From a virus: DNA of 23,518 nucleotides. Position numbers and translations under genes: made by a program. Below, piece by piece: positions 1 through 7,573 of this stretch. The stretch covers positions 1 to 23,518 of the IMG/VR virus record IMGVR_UViG_3300029266_002517; one strand, written 5' to 3'. Position 1 is the stretch's first letter; every line of letters starts with the position of its first letter. The notes under the pieces were generated by a model that made no database searches, had not been told where the DNA came from, and was given only the letters and a program-made list of their open reading frames with translations.

Positions 1-357
1 CATGAAGTAAAAGTTTTTGAAGGAGGCCTGGAATATTTTTCAAACAACCCGGGACGCACTAAGTTTTTATTAGAGGTACATCCCCAGTTTTATAACAATG
101 ACAATGATTTTGAAGCGATTCTTAAAGAATACTTTAAACTAGGCTTTAAGTCAAAGTATGTAGTATCAACGCCTATTGCGAAACCACAAAATTTTATAGA
201 TACAGGTTACAATCCCATCGCTGAAGTACCCACTGATGGATTTGTCAGAGGTTTGTATGGAAATATCAGTAATGAACATCTTTTAGAATTTGCATGTAGA
301 GAAAATATAGAAGGTACTAGTAAGAAAATAGTTAGAAGCTTTATGCTTGAGAGGTAA
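1..357 (+). CDS. FkbM-family methyltransferase, C-terminal part (cut by window edge)
   Basis: An open frame runs from base 1 to a TAA at 355-357 (118 residues visible). It begins at HEVKVFEGG, followed by KFLLEVHPQF. In FkbM-type SAM-dependent methyltransferases the strand-4 motif is typically 'DVEGHE..VL.G', followed by 'IL.E.HP', so the window appears to start just after the conserved EG. The SAM-binding N-terminal half is outside the window. The family O-methylates sugars or small hydroxylated substrates. At the head of a glycosyltransferase and sugar cluster, methylation of a glycan is the likely role (inference). Its last codons contain the GAGAGG ribosome binding site of the next gene. 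Confidence 0.7.
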   Translation, partial: HEVKVFEGGLEYFSNNPGRTKFLLEVHPQFYNNDNDFEAILKEYFKLGFKSKYVVSTPIAKPQNFIDTGYNPIAEVPTDGFVRGLYGNISNEHLLEFACRENIEGTSKKIVRSFMLER

Positions 358-359
358 TT

Positions 360-1010
360 TTGATTAAAGTACTAACAACAACTAATGAAAAATACGTTCC
401 TGTTGTATCAAAGCTCTTAGAATCTTTTAGTAATTTTCAACCAGAAATACAAATATTTGTATCTTGCATAAATGTCAATTCTGAAAGCATTGAAAAAATG
501 AAAAATTTAAACAACAAAGCTTTGTTTTTAGTTGAAAATTATAAATTTGATAATCCTACTCATGAAAAAAATTATTGTGCTCATAACAGAGTATGGCTAA
601 TGCCGTCATTAATGAAAGAAGGAAAGTTTGATTTACTCTGGCTAGACGCTGATGTTTTCCTAGAAGGTAAAATTGATAAGTTTTTTGAGTGGTTAAGTGA
701 TAGAGACTTTGCAATAAGGGCAAAAGCAATGAATCCTTTTAGGTGTAACTGTGGAATGGTTTGGTCAAAATATTCTGATAAAAACATAGAAATACTAGAA
801 GAGTGGAAAAACGAAGCCGTAAAATTAGATATATTAAACTACTGGTACGCAGATCAAGATTCATTGAATACAGTTATGCATAAACATATTAACATTTTAA
901 AAGATATAAAATACGATACTTTTCCTGAAGAATTTAACGGGATAAGTACAAATGAAAAATCTGTAATAGTTCACATGAAAGGACCTGAAAAAATGATGAG
1001 GCTAAAATGA
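360..1010 (+). CDS. Putative GT-A-fold glycosyltransferase with DxD motif
   Basis: This is a 216-residue protein. The start is a TTG at 360, supported by GAGAGG at 349-354, five bases upstream. The motif LLWLDADVF puts D96-A-D98 after a hydrophobic strand, the usual place of the metal- and nucleotide-sugar-binding DxD of GT-A enzymes. Downstream, a CGMVWSK stretch and YADQDSLN resemble the acceptor-side part of GT8/GT77-like enzymes, where a 'DQD' follows the DxD. No membrane helix or signal peptide is visible, so it should be cytoplasmic. It ends in an ATGA overlap with the next gene, which suggests coupled translation. Family membership is inferred from motifs; donor and acceptor are unknown. 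Confidence 0.6.
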   Translation: MIKVLTTTNEKYVPVVSKLLESFSNFQPEIQIFVSCINVNSESIEKMKNLNNKALFLVENYKFDNPTHEKNYCAHNRVWLMPSLMKEGKFDLLWLDADVFLEGKIDKFFEWLSDRDFAIRAKAMNPFRCNCGMVWSKYSDKNIEILEEWKNEAVKLDILNYWYADQDSLNTVMHKHINILKDIKYDTFPEEFNGISTNEKSVIVHMKGPEKMMRLK

Positions 1011-1921
1011 AGTTAAGTGATTATTTAGAAGTTTTTGTACCTACGCATATTGTAAATGCCAATACTGATCCTTATATAGAAAATAAAATGATTGAACAAA
1101 CCATCAGATCCTGCCATGGATCTTTTAATTTAGAAGATGTTCAGTTTTCTATTGGGCCTGATGCAAGATTTAAAAAAAGTCATCCATTATTAATGGGTAA
1201 ATATGAGAGTTATCTAGAAGATATGTGTGATAGGCTTAAGCAAGATGGTATTAATGCTATTGTGAAAAAAGAGAACGGAGAAACTCTAAGGGGCAATTGG
1301 ATCAAGTTTGTCAATGAGTGCAAAAAGCCTTACATGTTTTTTCTTGAGCATGACTGGAAGTTTATAAGGCACATAGAAATTAAAAATATAATTCAGAGTA
1401 TGGAAGAAACAAAAGGTGTTAATTACGTTAGATTGTCTAGATTCGATTTAACAAAAAAATATTACAATAGTATGTGTTCTGCTTCAAATTGGGATTGGGT
1501 TTGTATTGAGGCAAATGATATGAACACTAGAATTCCTCTAACTCGAATATCTTTTTTTTCGGGAAACCCCCATTTTGCAAAAGTTTCTTTTTGCAAAGAC
1601 TTTATTGTCCCTGCCTTGAATAAGTATTGTCCTCTTGAAAAGGCAAAAGGCGCATCGCATCTCGAAAAAGATATTAAAAAAGCAGAAATGTATATGATTG
1701 ATGAAATGCGAGATTGCGGATTTAGCAATAAAAGTACAGATCCGGAAAAAGCTTGGGGGCATCAATGGCCATTATCGTCAGGTCCACATGTAGGTAATGG
1801 ATGTCAAAAATGTGCATCTGCCATTTATAATCAGCACTTATTGTGGGGTAATTTTATGTATGGGCACCAAAATGAAAAGGCAATAGTAGCCCACTTAGGT
1901 GATTGGTGTTCAAAAAAATAA
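1007..1921 (+). CDS. Putative glycosyltransferase-like protein with EHDW motif
   Basis: This is a 304-residue protein whose ATG overlaps the preceding TGA, with GATGAGG just upstream. A hydrophobic strand ends in FFLEHDW (E114, H115, D116). Such an acidic pair after a strand is a DxD-like metal site in GT-A enzymes, and the N-terminal part (VFVPTHIVN, then EQTIRSC) is compatible with a GT2-like nucleotide-binding half. The C-terminal third has several Cys, His and Trp residues (HQWPLSSGPH, CQKCAS) that I cannot assign. It is soluble, with no signal peptide. It sits between another glycosyltransferase-like gene and a nucleotidyltransferase. I do not recognise a precise family, so the function is inferred from the motif and neighbours. 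Confidence 0.5.
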   Translation: MKLSDYLEVFVPTHIVNANTDPYIENKMIEQTIRSCHGSFNLEDVQFSIGPDARFKKSHPLLMGKYESYLEDMCDRLKQDGINAIVKKENGETLRGNWIKFVNECKKPYMFFLEHDWKFIRHIEIKNIIQSMEETKGVNYVRLSRFDLTKKYYNSMCSASNWDWVCIEANDMNTRIPLTRISFFSGNPHFAKVSFCKDFIVPALNKYCPLEKAKGASHLEKDIKKAEMYMIDEMRDCGFSNKSTDPEKAWGHQWPLSSGPHVGNGCQKCASAIYNQHLLWGNFMYGHQNEKAIVAHLGDWCSKK

Positions 1922-1943
1922 TAACAAATCAAAGAGATGATTT

Positions 1944-3044
1944 ATGAATATAATAATACCCATGTCAGGCTTAGGATCTAGATTTTTAAAAGAAGGCTTT
2001 AGAAAGCCTAAGCCTTTAATTAAAGTAATTAGTAAGACATTAATACAGCATACTATTGAATCTTTAAACATTTATGGAAAGATAATTTTCATTACAAGAG
2101 ACTTCGGAAAAATATACAATGAAGAATTAACTTGTCACTTAAAATCTATTGCACCCGGTTCAGTAGAGATTAAGATTAAAAATCCTACTAGAGGCTCTGT
2201 TGAAACTAGTTTGTATGCAAAAGATTTGATCAACAATGATGAAGAACTAATAATTACAAATTGTGATCAAATATTAGAATGGAATGCTGCTAATTTTTTA
2301 GATGCATCAAGAAGCGCTAATGCATGTGGTTCAATTCTTACGTATAGCTCAAATAATTCAAAAAATAGTTTTGCATCAATCGACAAACAAAATAACGTAA
2401 TAAAAATAGTAGAAAAAAAGGTAATTAGTAACCACGCATTGGTCGGTCTTCATTACTGGAAATCAGGTTTAGATTTTGTTAATTCTGCAGAAAAACTTTT
2501 AAAAGATTTTGAATCGCAAGGAAAACCTGAGTGTTACATTTCAGAAACATATAATTACTTAATAAAAGAAGGTAAAAATATAATCGCGTTACCTGTTAGC
2601 CCTGGAAATTATATTTCTTTAGGTACACCTTACGATATATCTGTATACGCTGGAAAAATAGGGGAATTTAAAACTCCAAAGCCTAAAACAATATTTTGTG
2701 ATATCGATGGTACGATAATCAATCATGCGCATAAATTTAGTGATTTAATAAAAAACGAACAAAAACCCTTACCAGGCGTTTTAAAAAAAATTAACGAATG
2801 GGACTCAAAAGGTCATAAAATTATATTGTGCACTGCTAGAAAAGAGTCAGCAAGATCTATGACAGAAAAATATTTAATTAGCCTAGGCTTTTGCTGGGAT
2901 CAGCTTATAATGGGTGTTACAAGCGGAGTTAGAGTTTTGATTAACGATAATATTAGCTTAGACGAATCAAGAAGATCAGTTAGTGTTAATGTAAAAACAG
3001 ATGAGGGTTTTGAAAACATTAAATGGGGAGATGTGGGTCTATGA
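1944..3044 (+). CDS. Bifunctional sugar nucleotidyltransferase-HAD phosphatase fusion
   Basis: This is a 366-residue protein with two domains. Residues 1 to about 235 are a nucleotidyltransferase: IIPMSGLGSRF is the G-x-G-x-R nucleotide loop, KPKPLIKV follows, and TNCDQ carries the metal-binding Asp. Residues about 248-366 are a HAD-type phosphatase: CDIDGT supplies D253 and D255 (motif I), LCTARK is motif II with its Thr, and LINDN is the acidic motif IV. The likely role is to activate a sugar-1-phosphate and to remove a phosphate in the same or a linked pathway. Similar fusions occur in capsule and LPS loci; the exact sugar is unknown. The gene ends in an ATGA overlap with the cupin gene. 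Confidence 0.75.
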   Translation: MNIIIPMSGLGSRFLKEGFRKPKPLIKVISKTLIQHTIESLNIYGKIIFITRDFGKIYNEELTCHLKSIAPGSVEIKIKNPTRGSVETSLYAKDLINNDEELIITNCDQILEWNAANFLDASRSANACGSILTYSSNNSKNSFASIDKQNNVIKIVEKKVISNHALVGLHYWKSGLDFVNSAEKLLKDFESQGKPECYISETYNYLIKEGKNIIALPVSPGNYISLGTPYDISVYAGKIGEFKTPKPKTIFCDIDGTIINHAHKFSDLIKNEQKPLPGVLKKINEWDSKGHKIILCTARKESARSMTEKYLISLGFCWDQLIMGVTSGVRVLINDNISLDESRRSVSVNVKTDEGFENIKWGDVGL

Positions 3045-3361
3045 AAAAATTTAGATTAGAAGATATGAAATCAGGTTGGTTTGCAGGCAATTTTCTCCCA
3101 ACAGCTTTTAAAACTAAAGATTTTGAAGCATGCTACAGAATACACCTGAAAGGAGAAGTTTGGGATAAACATACGCATAAGATCGGTACAGAAATTAACC
3201 TTTTAGTGAAAGGAAAAATGAAAATGTGTGGTCATGTCCTAAATTCAGGCGACATATTCGTAGTATTTCCATGGGAATTATCAGATCCTGTTTTCTTTGA
3301 AGACTGTGAAATAGTTTGTATTAAAACACCGTCAGTGCCGGGCGACAAGTATGTCCTTTAA
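3041..3361 (+). CDS. Small cupin-domain protein
   Basis: I chose ATG 3041 (106 residues) over an upstream in-frame ATG at 3023. It gives an ATGA overlap with the preceding gene and has GGGGAG about ten bases upstream. H44-T-H46 followed by E51 (HTHKIGTE) is the first cupin motif with its metal ligands; GHVLNSGDIFVVFP is the G-D/P turn of the second motif. It forms one small beta-barrel with no second domain. Cupins of this size in sugar loci act as isomerases, epimerases or binding proteins, but no substrate can be read here. Its last 11 bases overlap the start of the next gene. Confidence 0.65.
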   Translation: MKKFRLEDMKSGWFAGNFLPTAFKTKDFEACYRIHLKGEVWDKHTHKIGTEINLLVKGKMKMCGHVLNSGDIFVVFPWELSDPVFFEDCEIVCIKTPSVPGDKYVL

Positions 3362-3794
3362 AGTAATCTCACATAGAGGCAATGTTAAAGGACCTAACAG
3401 GGAAAAAGAAAACAAACCTAACAATATTTTAGAAGTAATTAAATTAGGATATGACGTTGAAATAGATGTTTGGTACATTAACAACGAATGGTTTTTAGGT
3501 CATGATACTCCGGATTATTTTATTAATCTTAGTTTTTTGCAAAACAATAAGCTTTGGTGTCACGCAAAAAATATTAATGCTCTTTATGAAATGAATAAAA
3601 ACAACATAAGATGTTTTTGGCATCAAGATGACGATGTAACACTTACTAGCGACGGTTTCATGTGGACGTACCCGGGTAAAAAATTAACAAAAAATTCAAT
3701 CTGTGTAATGCCCGAGGCTGGTAACAATTCTTTAGCTGAAATTAAGAAAGCTGCCGGTGTTTGTTCTGATTATCCAGAAAGGTTTGCATTTTGA
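3351..3794 (+). CDS. Short glycerophosphodiester phosphodiesterase-like (GDPD-fold) protein
   Basis: This is a 147-residue protein. ISHRGN gives H8-R9, VEIDVW gives E37 and D39, and LGHD gives H51. This is the His-Arg...Glu-x-Asp...His pattern of the catalytic and metal site of GDPD/PLC-like phosphodiesterases. Known GDPD enzymes are usually 230-300 residues, so this is a shortened barrel; the strands VMPEA and VCSDYPERF at the end look like the closing GDPD strands. A role in cleaving a phosphodiester in a glycan or lipid is possible (inference). It overlaps the cupin gene by 11 bases and its TGA overlaps the TTG start of the next gene. Confidence 0.6.
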   Translation: MSFKVISHRGNVKGPNREKENKPNNILEVIKLGYDVEIDVWYINNEWFLGHDTPDYFINLSFLQNNKLWCHAKNINALYEMNKNNIRCFWHQDDDVTLTSDGFMWTYPGKKLTKNSICVMPEAGNNSLAEIKKAAGVCSDYPERFAF

Positions 3795-4594
3795 ACATAG
3801 GTATTATATTTCATGGTCACTTAAGAAGCTTTAGAGATACACACCAGGCATTTAGAGTTAATGTTTTAAACAAGCTTGAGCATAGCGGTCACAAGTATAA
3901 AATATTTATTCATACATGGGAAAAAGAAGAATTTACAACTAAGACTTGGCATGAAGGCGCAAAAGAAATAAAAGTAACTAGTCTAAAAGAAGTTAAACAT
4001 TGTTATAAAGATTGTCATGTTAAAATTGAAAAGCAAGTTCTAAAAACCAATACCAGAAAAATATTTGGTCGATCGTACGAAGCAATTAAGTCTGTGTGGT
4101 ATAGTTTTTATCAATCCTTTTTAATGCTAAAAGATTATGAAAATAATAATAACATAAAATTTGATGCAATTATTGTAACTAGACCTGATGTGCAACATTC
4201 GTCTAGCATTTTTTTAGATGAATTAGAAAATTTAAATTATCTGTGGCAATGCCAAGTCTTTGCAAAAAAGTCAGCATCTGACGTATTTCTTTTTGGACCT
4301 AGCGACTTCATTGAAAAAGCATTATGTCAATTTTACTTAAATTTTGATAGTTTGCATAAAGTTGAAAAATTAAAAAAGTTTAATAAAAACGAACATGTCT
4401 TTAATGAATTCATACAAAGCAAAGTTAAGGTTAAAACTTCGCAATACTGTATGCCAAGAGACTGGAGAATATTAAGAAGCTGGTGGACCGCGGACCATTT
4501 TGTAGGAAACAAAAAATGGGATAAAAAACTAGCTATTAAAGATATTAGCTCAAACCAAAAATATATTTATTTTCGGAGAAACAATGACAAATGA
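3791..4594 (+). CDS. Putative glycosyltransferase-like protein (HGHLRSF / FIHTW type)
   Basis: This is a 267-residue protein starting at a TTG that overlaps the upstream TGA. The N-terminus IGIIFHGHLRSF, then KIFIHTWE, then AIIVTRPDV form a pattern I associate with phage and bacterial surface-glycan proteins. The strand-RPD element may serve as the metal-binding site of a GT-A-like fold. The rest is rich in Lys, Phe and Trp, with no membrane helix. I cannot place it in a named family with certainty. Position between a GDPD-like gene and a sulfotransferase favours a glycan role. It overlaps the next gene by 11 bases. Confidence 0.4.
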   Translation: MNIGIIFHGHLRSFRDTHQAFRVNVLNKLEHSGHKYKIFIHTWEKEEFTTKTWHEGAKEIKVTSLKEVKHCYKDCHVKIEKQVLKTNTRKIFGRSYEAIKSVWYSFYQSFLMLKDYENNNNIKFDAIIVTRPDVQHSSSIFLDELENLNYLWQCQVFAKKSASDVFLFGPSDFIEKALCQFYLNFDSLHKVEKLKKFNKNEHVFNEFIQSKVKVKTSQYCMPRDWRILRSWWTADHFVGNKKWDKKLAIKDISSNQKYIYFRRNNDK

Positions 4595-5279
4595 CGAACA
4601 TAAGGTAGTCTTTATACACTTTGTAAAAACAGGCGGCTCTAGTATTGAAGACTATTTTGGAGGAGGTGATGGGTATAGGGAAACAATGTTTAACTTTAAA
4701 GATGGAAAGCAAAAAATAGTAAAAGAACAACATCATTTCAGCTCACATCAATATCTTCAAACAAATGGAATTGATGTCTGGAACGAATGTTTTAAGTTTT
4801 CATTTGTAAGAAATCCATGGGACTGGTTTTTATCATGTTTTTTTTGGGATATCAAGGTTTATCGGGACAATGAAAAAAAAGGATATCCTCAAAGATATCT
4901 TGAGGTAGTACCCCTCTTTCCACGGTGGAAGGAGGAACATCCTCAAAAATATCGCAGAAGGTTTATAGTCAATGAATGTAATTCAGATTTTAAAACATAC
5001 GTTGAAAAAGGAATGGCTCGACCTGACTGGTTCAAGTTTCCCATCATGAGAGACTACACACAAGGCGTTGACTTTATAGGCAGGTTTGAAAATCTACAAG
5101 ATGACTTCAATAAAGTCTGCAGGCAAATAGGTACGCCTATAAAAAAATTAGCTCATCTAAAGAAACCTGAGTCTAGACCTCATTATTCTCATTTTTATAA
5201 TGAAAAAACTACTGATTCAGTGTATAATTTACTAAAAGCTGATATAGAACATTTTGGATATGAATTTGAGAGAAAATAA
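4584..5279 (+). CDS. Sulfotransferase (PAPS-dependent, Sulfotransfer_2-like)
   Basis: This is a 231-residue protein from ATG 4584, with CGGAGA upstream. FIHFVKTGGSSI (K15-T-G-G-S-S20) is the 5'-phosphosulfate-binding loop, close to the family form 'IPKTGGTS'. FSFVRNPWDWFLS (R76, P78, S84) is the 3'-phosphate-binding motif with the Arg and Ser of PAPS enzymes. The length is normal for soluble carbohydrate sulfotransferases and no membrane anchor is seen. The expected reaction is transfer of sulfate from PAPS to a hydroxyl or amine, most likely on the glycan built by the neighbours (inference). PAPS would have to come from the host, since no PAPS synthesis gene is visible here. Confidence 0.8.
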   Translation: MTNDEHKVVFIHFVKTGGSSIEDYFGGGDGYRETMFNFKDGKQKIVKEQHHFSSHQYLQTNGIDVWNECFKFSFVRNPWDWFLSCFFWDIKVYRDNEKKGYPQRYLEVVPLFPRWKEEHPQKYRRRFIVNECNSDFKTYVEKGMARPDWFKFPIMRDYTQGVDFIGRFENLQDDFNKVCRQIGTPIKKLAHLKKPESRPHYSHFYNEKTTDSVYNLLKADIEHFGYEFERK

Positions 5280-6041
5280 GTGAATTCAATAATAAACAAT
5301 ATAAATTTTGCACAATTGAATAAAGATTACAATAGCTCAACAAAACCATACAGGTATGTTGTTATTGATAATTTTTTTGAAGAGTCTTTACTTAATGCTG
5401 TTGGTAATAATTTTCCAGCCTATGAAAACAAAGATTGGTTTCGATTTAGAGCTAATATTGGAGAATATGAAAACATTTTTGAGTCCGGTATGAATGCAAT
5501 TAGTAAGCCTGGAAAAATGCCCCCACTTTGCAGATCATTCTTGTATAACATAAATTCGATTGAATTTTGCAATGTTCTGGAAAAAATCACTGGCATTGAG
5601 GGTATACAGCCTGACACTCACTGGCATTACACCGGTCTTAGAATAAACACCACCGGTGCTCACCAATTAATTCATAGTGATTCCTTATTCCACCCACATT
5701 TGAAAAAAAGAAAAATATTGACTTGTATGATATATCTGACTCAAGATTGGAAAAGTGAAGACGAAGGCTGCTTAGAAATATGGTCTAACGATATGAAAAA
5801 TTGTACTAAAAAGGTCGAGCCTCTATTCAATAGAGTTGTTATTTTTGAGAACACTAAGACTTCTTTCCACGGTGTTACGAAAAATAGTCATTATAGAAAG
5901 GCAATCACAATGTCTTATCTACTAGATGAAAAACAAGAAAAAAGGTGGCGAGCTTTATTTGTAAAGCGTCCGCAAGATAAAAATTTAAGTAATTTTGACA
6001 AAATTGCAAATCAAAGATCAAAATTGAAAGATACAAAATAG
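5280..6041 (+). CDS. 2OG-Fe(II) oxygenase (prolyl-4-hydroxylase-like)
   Basis: This is a 253-residue protein from a GTG directly after the upstream TAA. IHSDS gives H132-x-D134, SFHGVT gives H197, and YRKAIT gives R206. This is the His-x-Asp...His iron triad plus the Arg that holds the 2-oxoglutarate carboxylate about nine residues later. Around it, LTCMIYLTQDW and GCLEIW are core strands of the double-stranded beta-helix. The family hydroxylates or otherwise oxidises proteins, sugars and small molecules using 2OG, oxygen and Fe(II). Phages often carry such genes, usually with unknown targets. Placement between a sulfotransferase and a dehydratase suggests glycan tailoring, but a protein substrate is equally possible. 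Confidence 0.8.
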   Translation: MNSIINNINFAQLNKDYNSSTKPYRYVVIDNFFEESLLNAVGNNFPAYENKDWFRFRANIGEYENIFESGMNAISKPGKMPPLCRSFLYNINSIEFCNVLEKITGIEGIQPDTHWHYTGLRINTTGAHQLIHSDSLFHPHLKKRKILTCMIYLTQDWKSEDEGCLEIWSNDMKNCTKKVEPLFNRVVIFENTKTSFHGVTKNSHYRKAITMSYLLDEKQEKRWRALFVKRPQDKNLSNFDKIANQRSKLKDTK

Positions 6042-6050
6042 GAGAAAAGA

Positions 6051-6908
6051 GTGTTTAACTTAAGTGGGAAAAATATTTTAGTCACGGGCGGCACCGGTTT
6101 TTTAGGAAGAAAATTATTAGAAAGATTGACGCGGTATAATTGTAATATTACTGTTGTTGCGAGAGATGAAGGAAAGTTAATTGAGACTTTACAAGACCAT
6201 AAATCTATAAAAATCATCACCGGTGATATATCTGATCCTTTTATAGTACGTCAATGTTTCAAACACAACATTAATTGTGTTTTTCATCTAGCAGCTTTTA
6301 AGCATGTAGGAATAGCTGAAACTCAGACGAGAGAGTGCGTAAAATCAAACGTGATTGGAACTTTAAATCTTCTAGAGCACTCAATTGATGAAAGTTTAGA
6401 ATTCTTTTTAAACGTCAGTACAGACAAAGCTGCAATAGTTTCCGGAATGTATGGCGCAACTAAGTTTCTTGCTGAAGGATTAGTGAGACAGTTTGAAGAT
6501 CTAAATGAAAAGACAGCATACAGAACTGTTCGTTATGGAAATGTCCTGTATTCAACCGGTTCTGTTCTATGCAAATGGAAAAAAATAATCGAGGAAGGTG
6601 GCGAAGTTATAATAACAGACCCAGATGCAACAAGATTCTTCTGGACAATCGATCAAGCAGTGGACTTATTATTTGAATGCCTTGAAAAGGCAGAAAACTC
6701 TGACCCGTGGGTTCCAGACATGAAATCTATGAAAATGGGTGACCTTTTAGAAGCAATGATATCAAAATATTCAAATGGCAATACTGTATCTGTAAAAGAG
6801 ATAGGACTTCAACAAGGTGAAAATAAACACGAGAAAATATTTTCTGATGGTCTTTCTTCGCAAGACGCAGAAAAGTTTACAATACAAGAAATAACAGAAC
6901 TAATCTAG
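6051..6908 (+). CDS. NAD-dependent sugar-nucleotide 4,6-dehydratase/epimerase (PseB/CapD-like)
   Basis: This is a 285-residue protein from GTG 6051, with AGGAG upstream (GGAG at 6041-6044). TGGTGFLG near the N-terminus is the Rossmann NAD(P) loop. AAFKHV, T124-D125-K126 and Y134-x3-K138 follow, then RYGNVLYS and TRFFWT. The TDK plus a Tyr nine residues on matches the active-site arrangement of UDP-GlcNAc 4,6-dehydratases such as PseB/FlaA1, rather than ordinary SYK epimerases. The product would be a UDP-4-keto-6-deoxy-HexNAc. The next two genes, a CMP-sugar synthetase and a DegT aminotransferase, complete a PseB-PseF-PseC-like trio. The exact stereochemistry cannot be read from sequence. Confidence 0.8.
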   Translation: MFNLSGKNILVTGGTGFLGRKLLERLTRYNCNITVVARDEGKLIETLQDHKSIKIITGDISDPFIVRQCFKHNINCVFHLAAFKHVGIAETQTRECVKSNVIGTLNLLEHSIDESLEFFLNVSTDKAAIVSGMYGATKFLAEGLVRQFEDLNEKTAYRTVRYGNVLYSTGSVLCKWKKIIEEGGEVIITDPDATRFFWTIDQAVDLLFECLEKAENSDPWVPDMKSMKMGDLLEAMISKYSNGNTVSVKEIGLQQGENKHEKIFSDGLSSQDAEKFTIQEITELI

Positions 6909-6916
6909 GTCTAAAA

Positions 6917-7573
6917 ATGGCAAGTATAGTAATACCCATAAAAACAAACAACCAGCGTCTACCAGGTAAAAATACAATGATGCTAGGTGAAAAACCTTTA
7001 TATCAACACCTGTTCGACACGATAAAGCAATGTAAGTGTGTAGACAGTGTTTACGTTGATAGTTCTGATGATGAAATTTTAAAAATAGCTAATCAAAGTG
7101 GTTTTAAGACAATCAAAAGACCTATAACGTTAAATAGTCCAGAAACATCAGGAAATGACCTGATTAATCATGCGCTTAACCACATAGATGATGAAATAAT
7201 TGGACAGTTTTTTGTAACAACACCTTTTTTAAACAGCCTGACAATAGACAAAGCATTTAATTTGATGAACGACAATAAGCACATTGGATCTTGCTTTGGA
7301 TTATATCCAGTACAAGATAGATTTTGGATGGATGGTGTACCAGTAAATCACAGTATTGATAATTTGTTAGGCACCCAGTACATGAAGACAATATACAGAG
7401 AATCAGGATTTTACGTGTTTAGAAAAAAACTCTTTAAGGAGTGTCAATCTAGAATTACTAAAGAACATAAAACTTTTATTGTAGACCCTAACGAATGTGT
7501 TGATATTGACATTAGAGAAGATTTAATTTATGCAAAAGCCATGTATGAAAATATCTGGAGCAAACTGAGATGA
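6917..7573 (+). CDS. CMP-sugar synthetase (acylneuraminate/ulosonate cytidylyltransferase-like), first copy
   Basis: This is a 218-residue protein. IPIKTNNQRLPGKN is the CTP-binding loop, with RLPGKN well kept. The usual 'ARGGSKR' segment is replaced by IKTNNQR, so it is a divergent member. YVDSSDDEI, IKRP and the C-terminal VDIDIREDL (metal-binding Asp pair) match NeuA/PseF/KdsB-like enzymes in order. The family couples CTP to an ulosonic or nonulosonic acid to give a CMP-sugar. The length is normal for a single-domain enzyme. Its TGA overlaps the start of the aminotransferase gene. A second, more canonical copy lies at 11048. The two probably use different acids. Confidence 0.75.
   Translation: MASIVIPIKTNNQRLPGKNTMMLGEKPLYQHLFDTIKQCKCVDSVYVDSSDDEILKIANQSGFKTIKRPITLNSPETSGNDLINHALNHIDDEIIGQFFVTTPFLNSLTIDKAFNLMNDNKHIGSCFGLYPVQDRFWMDGVPVNHSIDNLLGTQYMKTIYRESGFYVFRKKLFKECQSRITKEHKTFIVDPNECVDIDIREDLIYAKAMYENIWSKLR

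Noticed and set aside
3023-3040. Upstream ATG as the cupin start
   Set aside because: ATG 3041 forms the ATGA overlap used by neighbours and has a better-placed ribosome site; the six extra residues add nothing to the fold.
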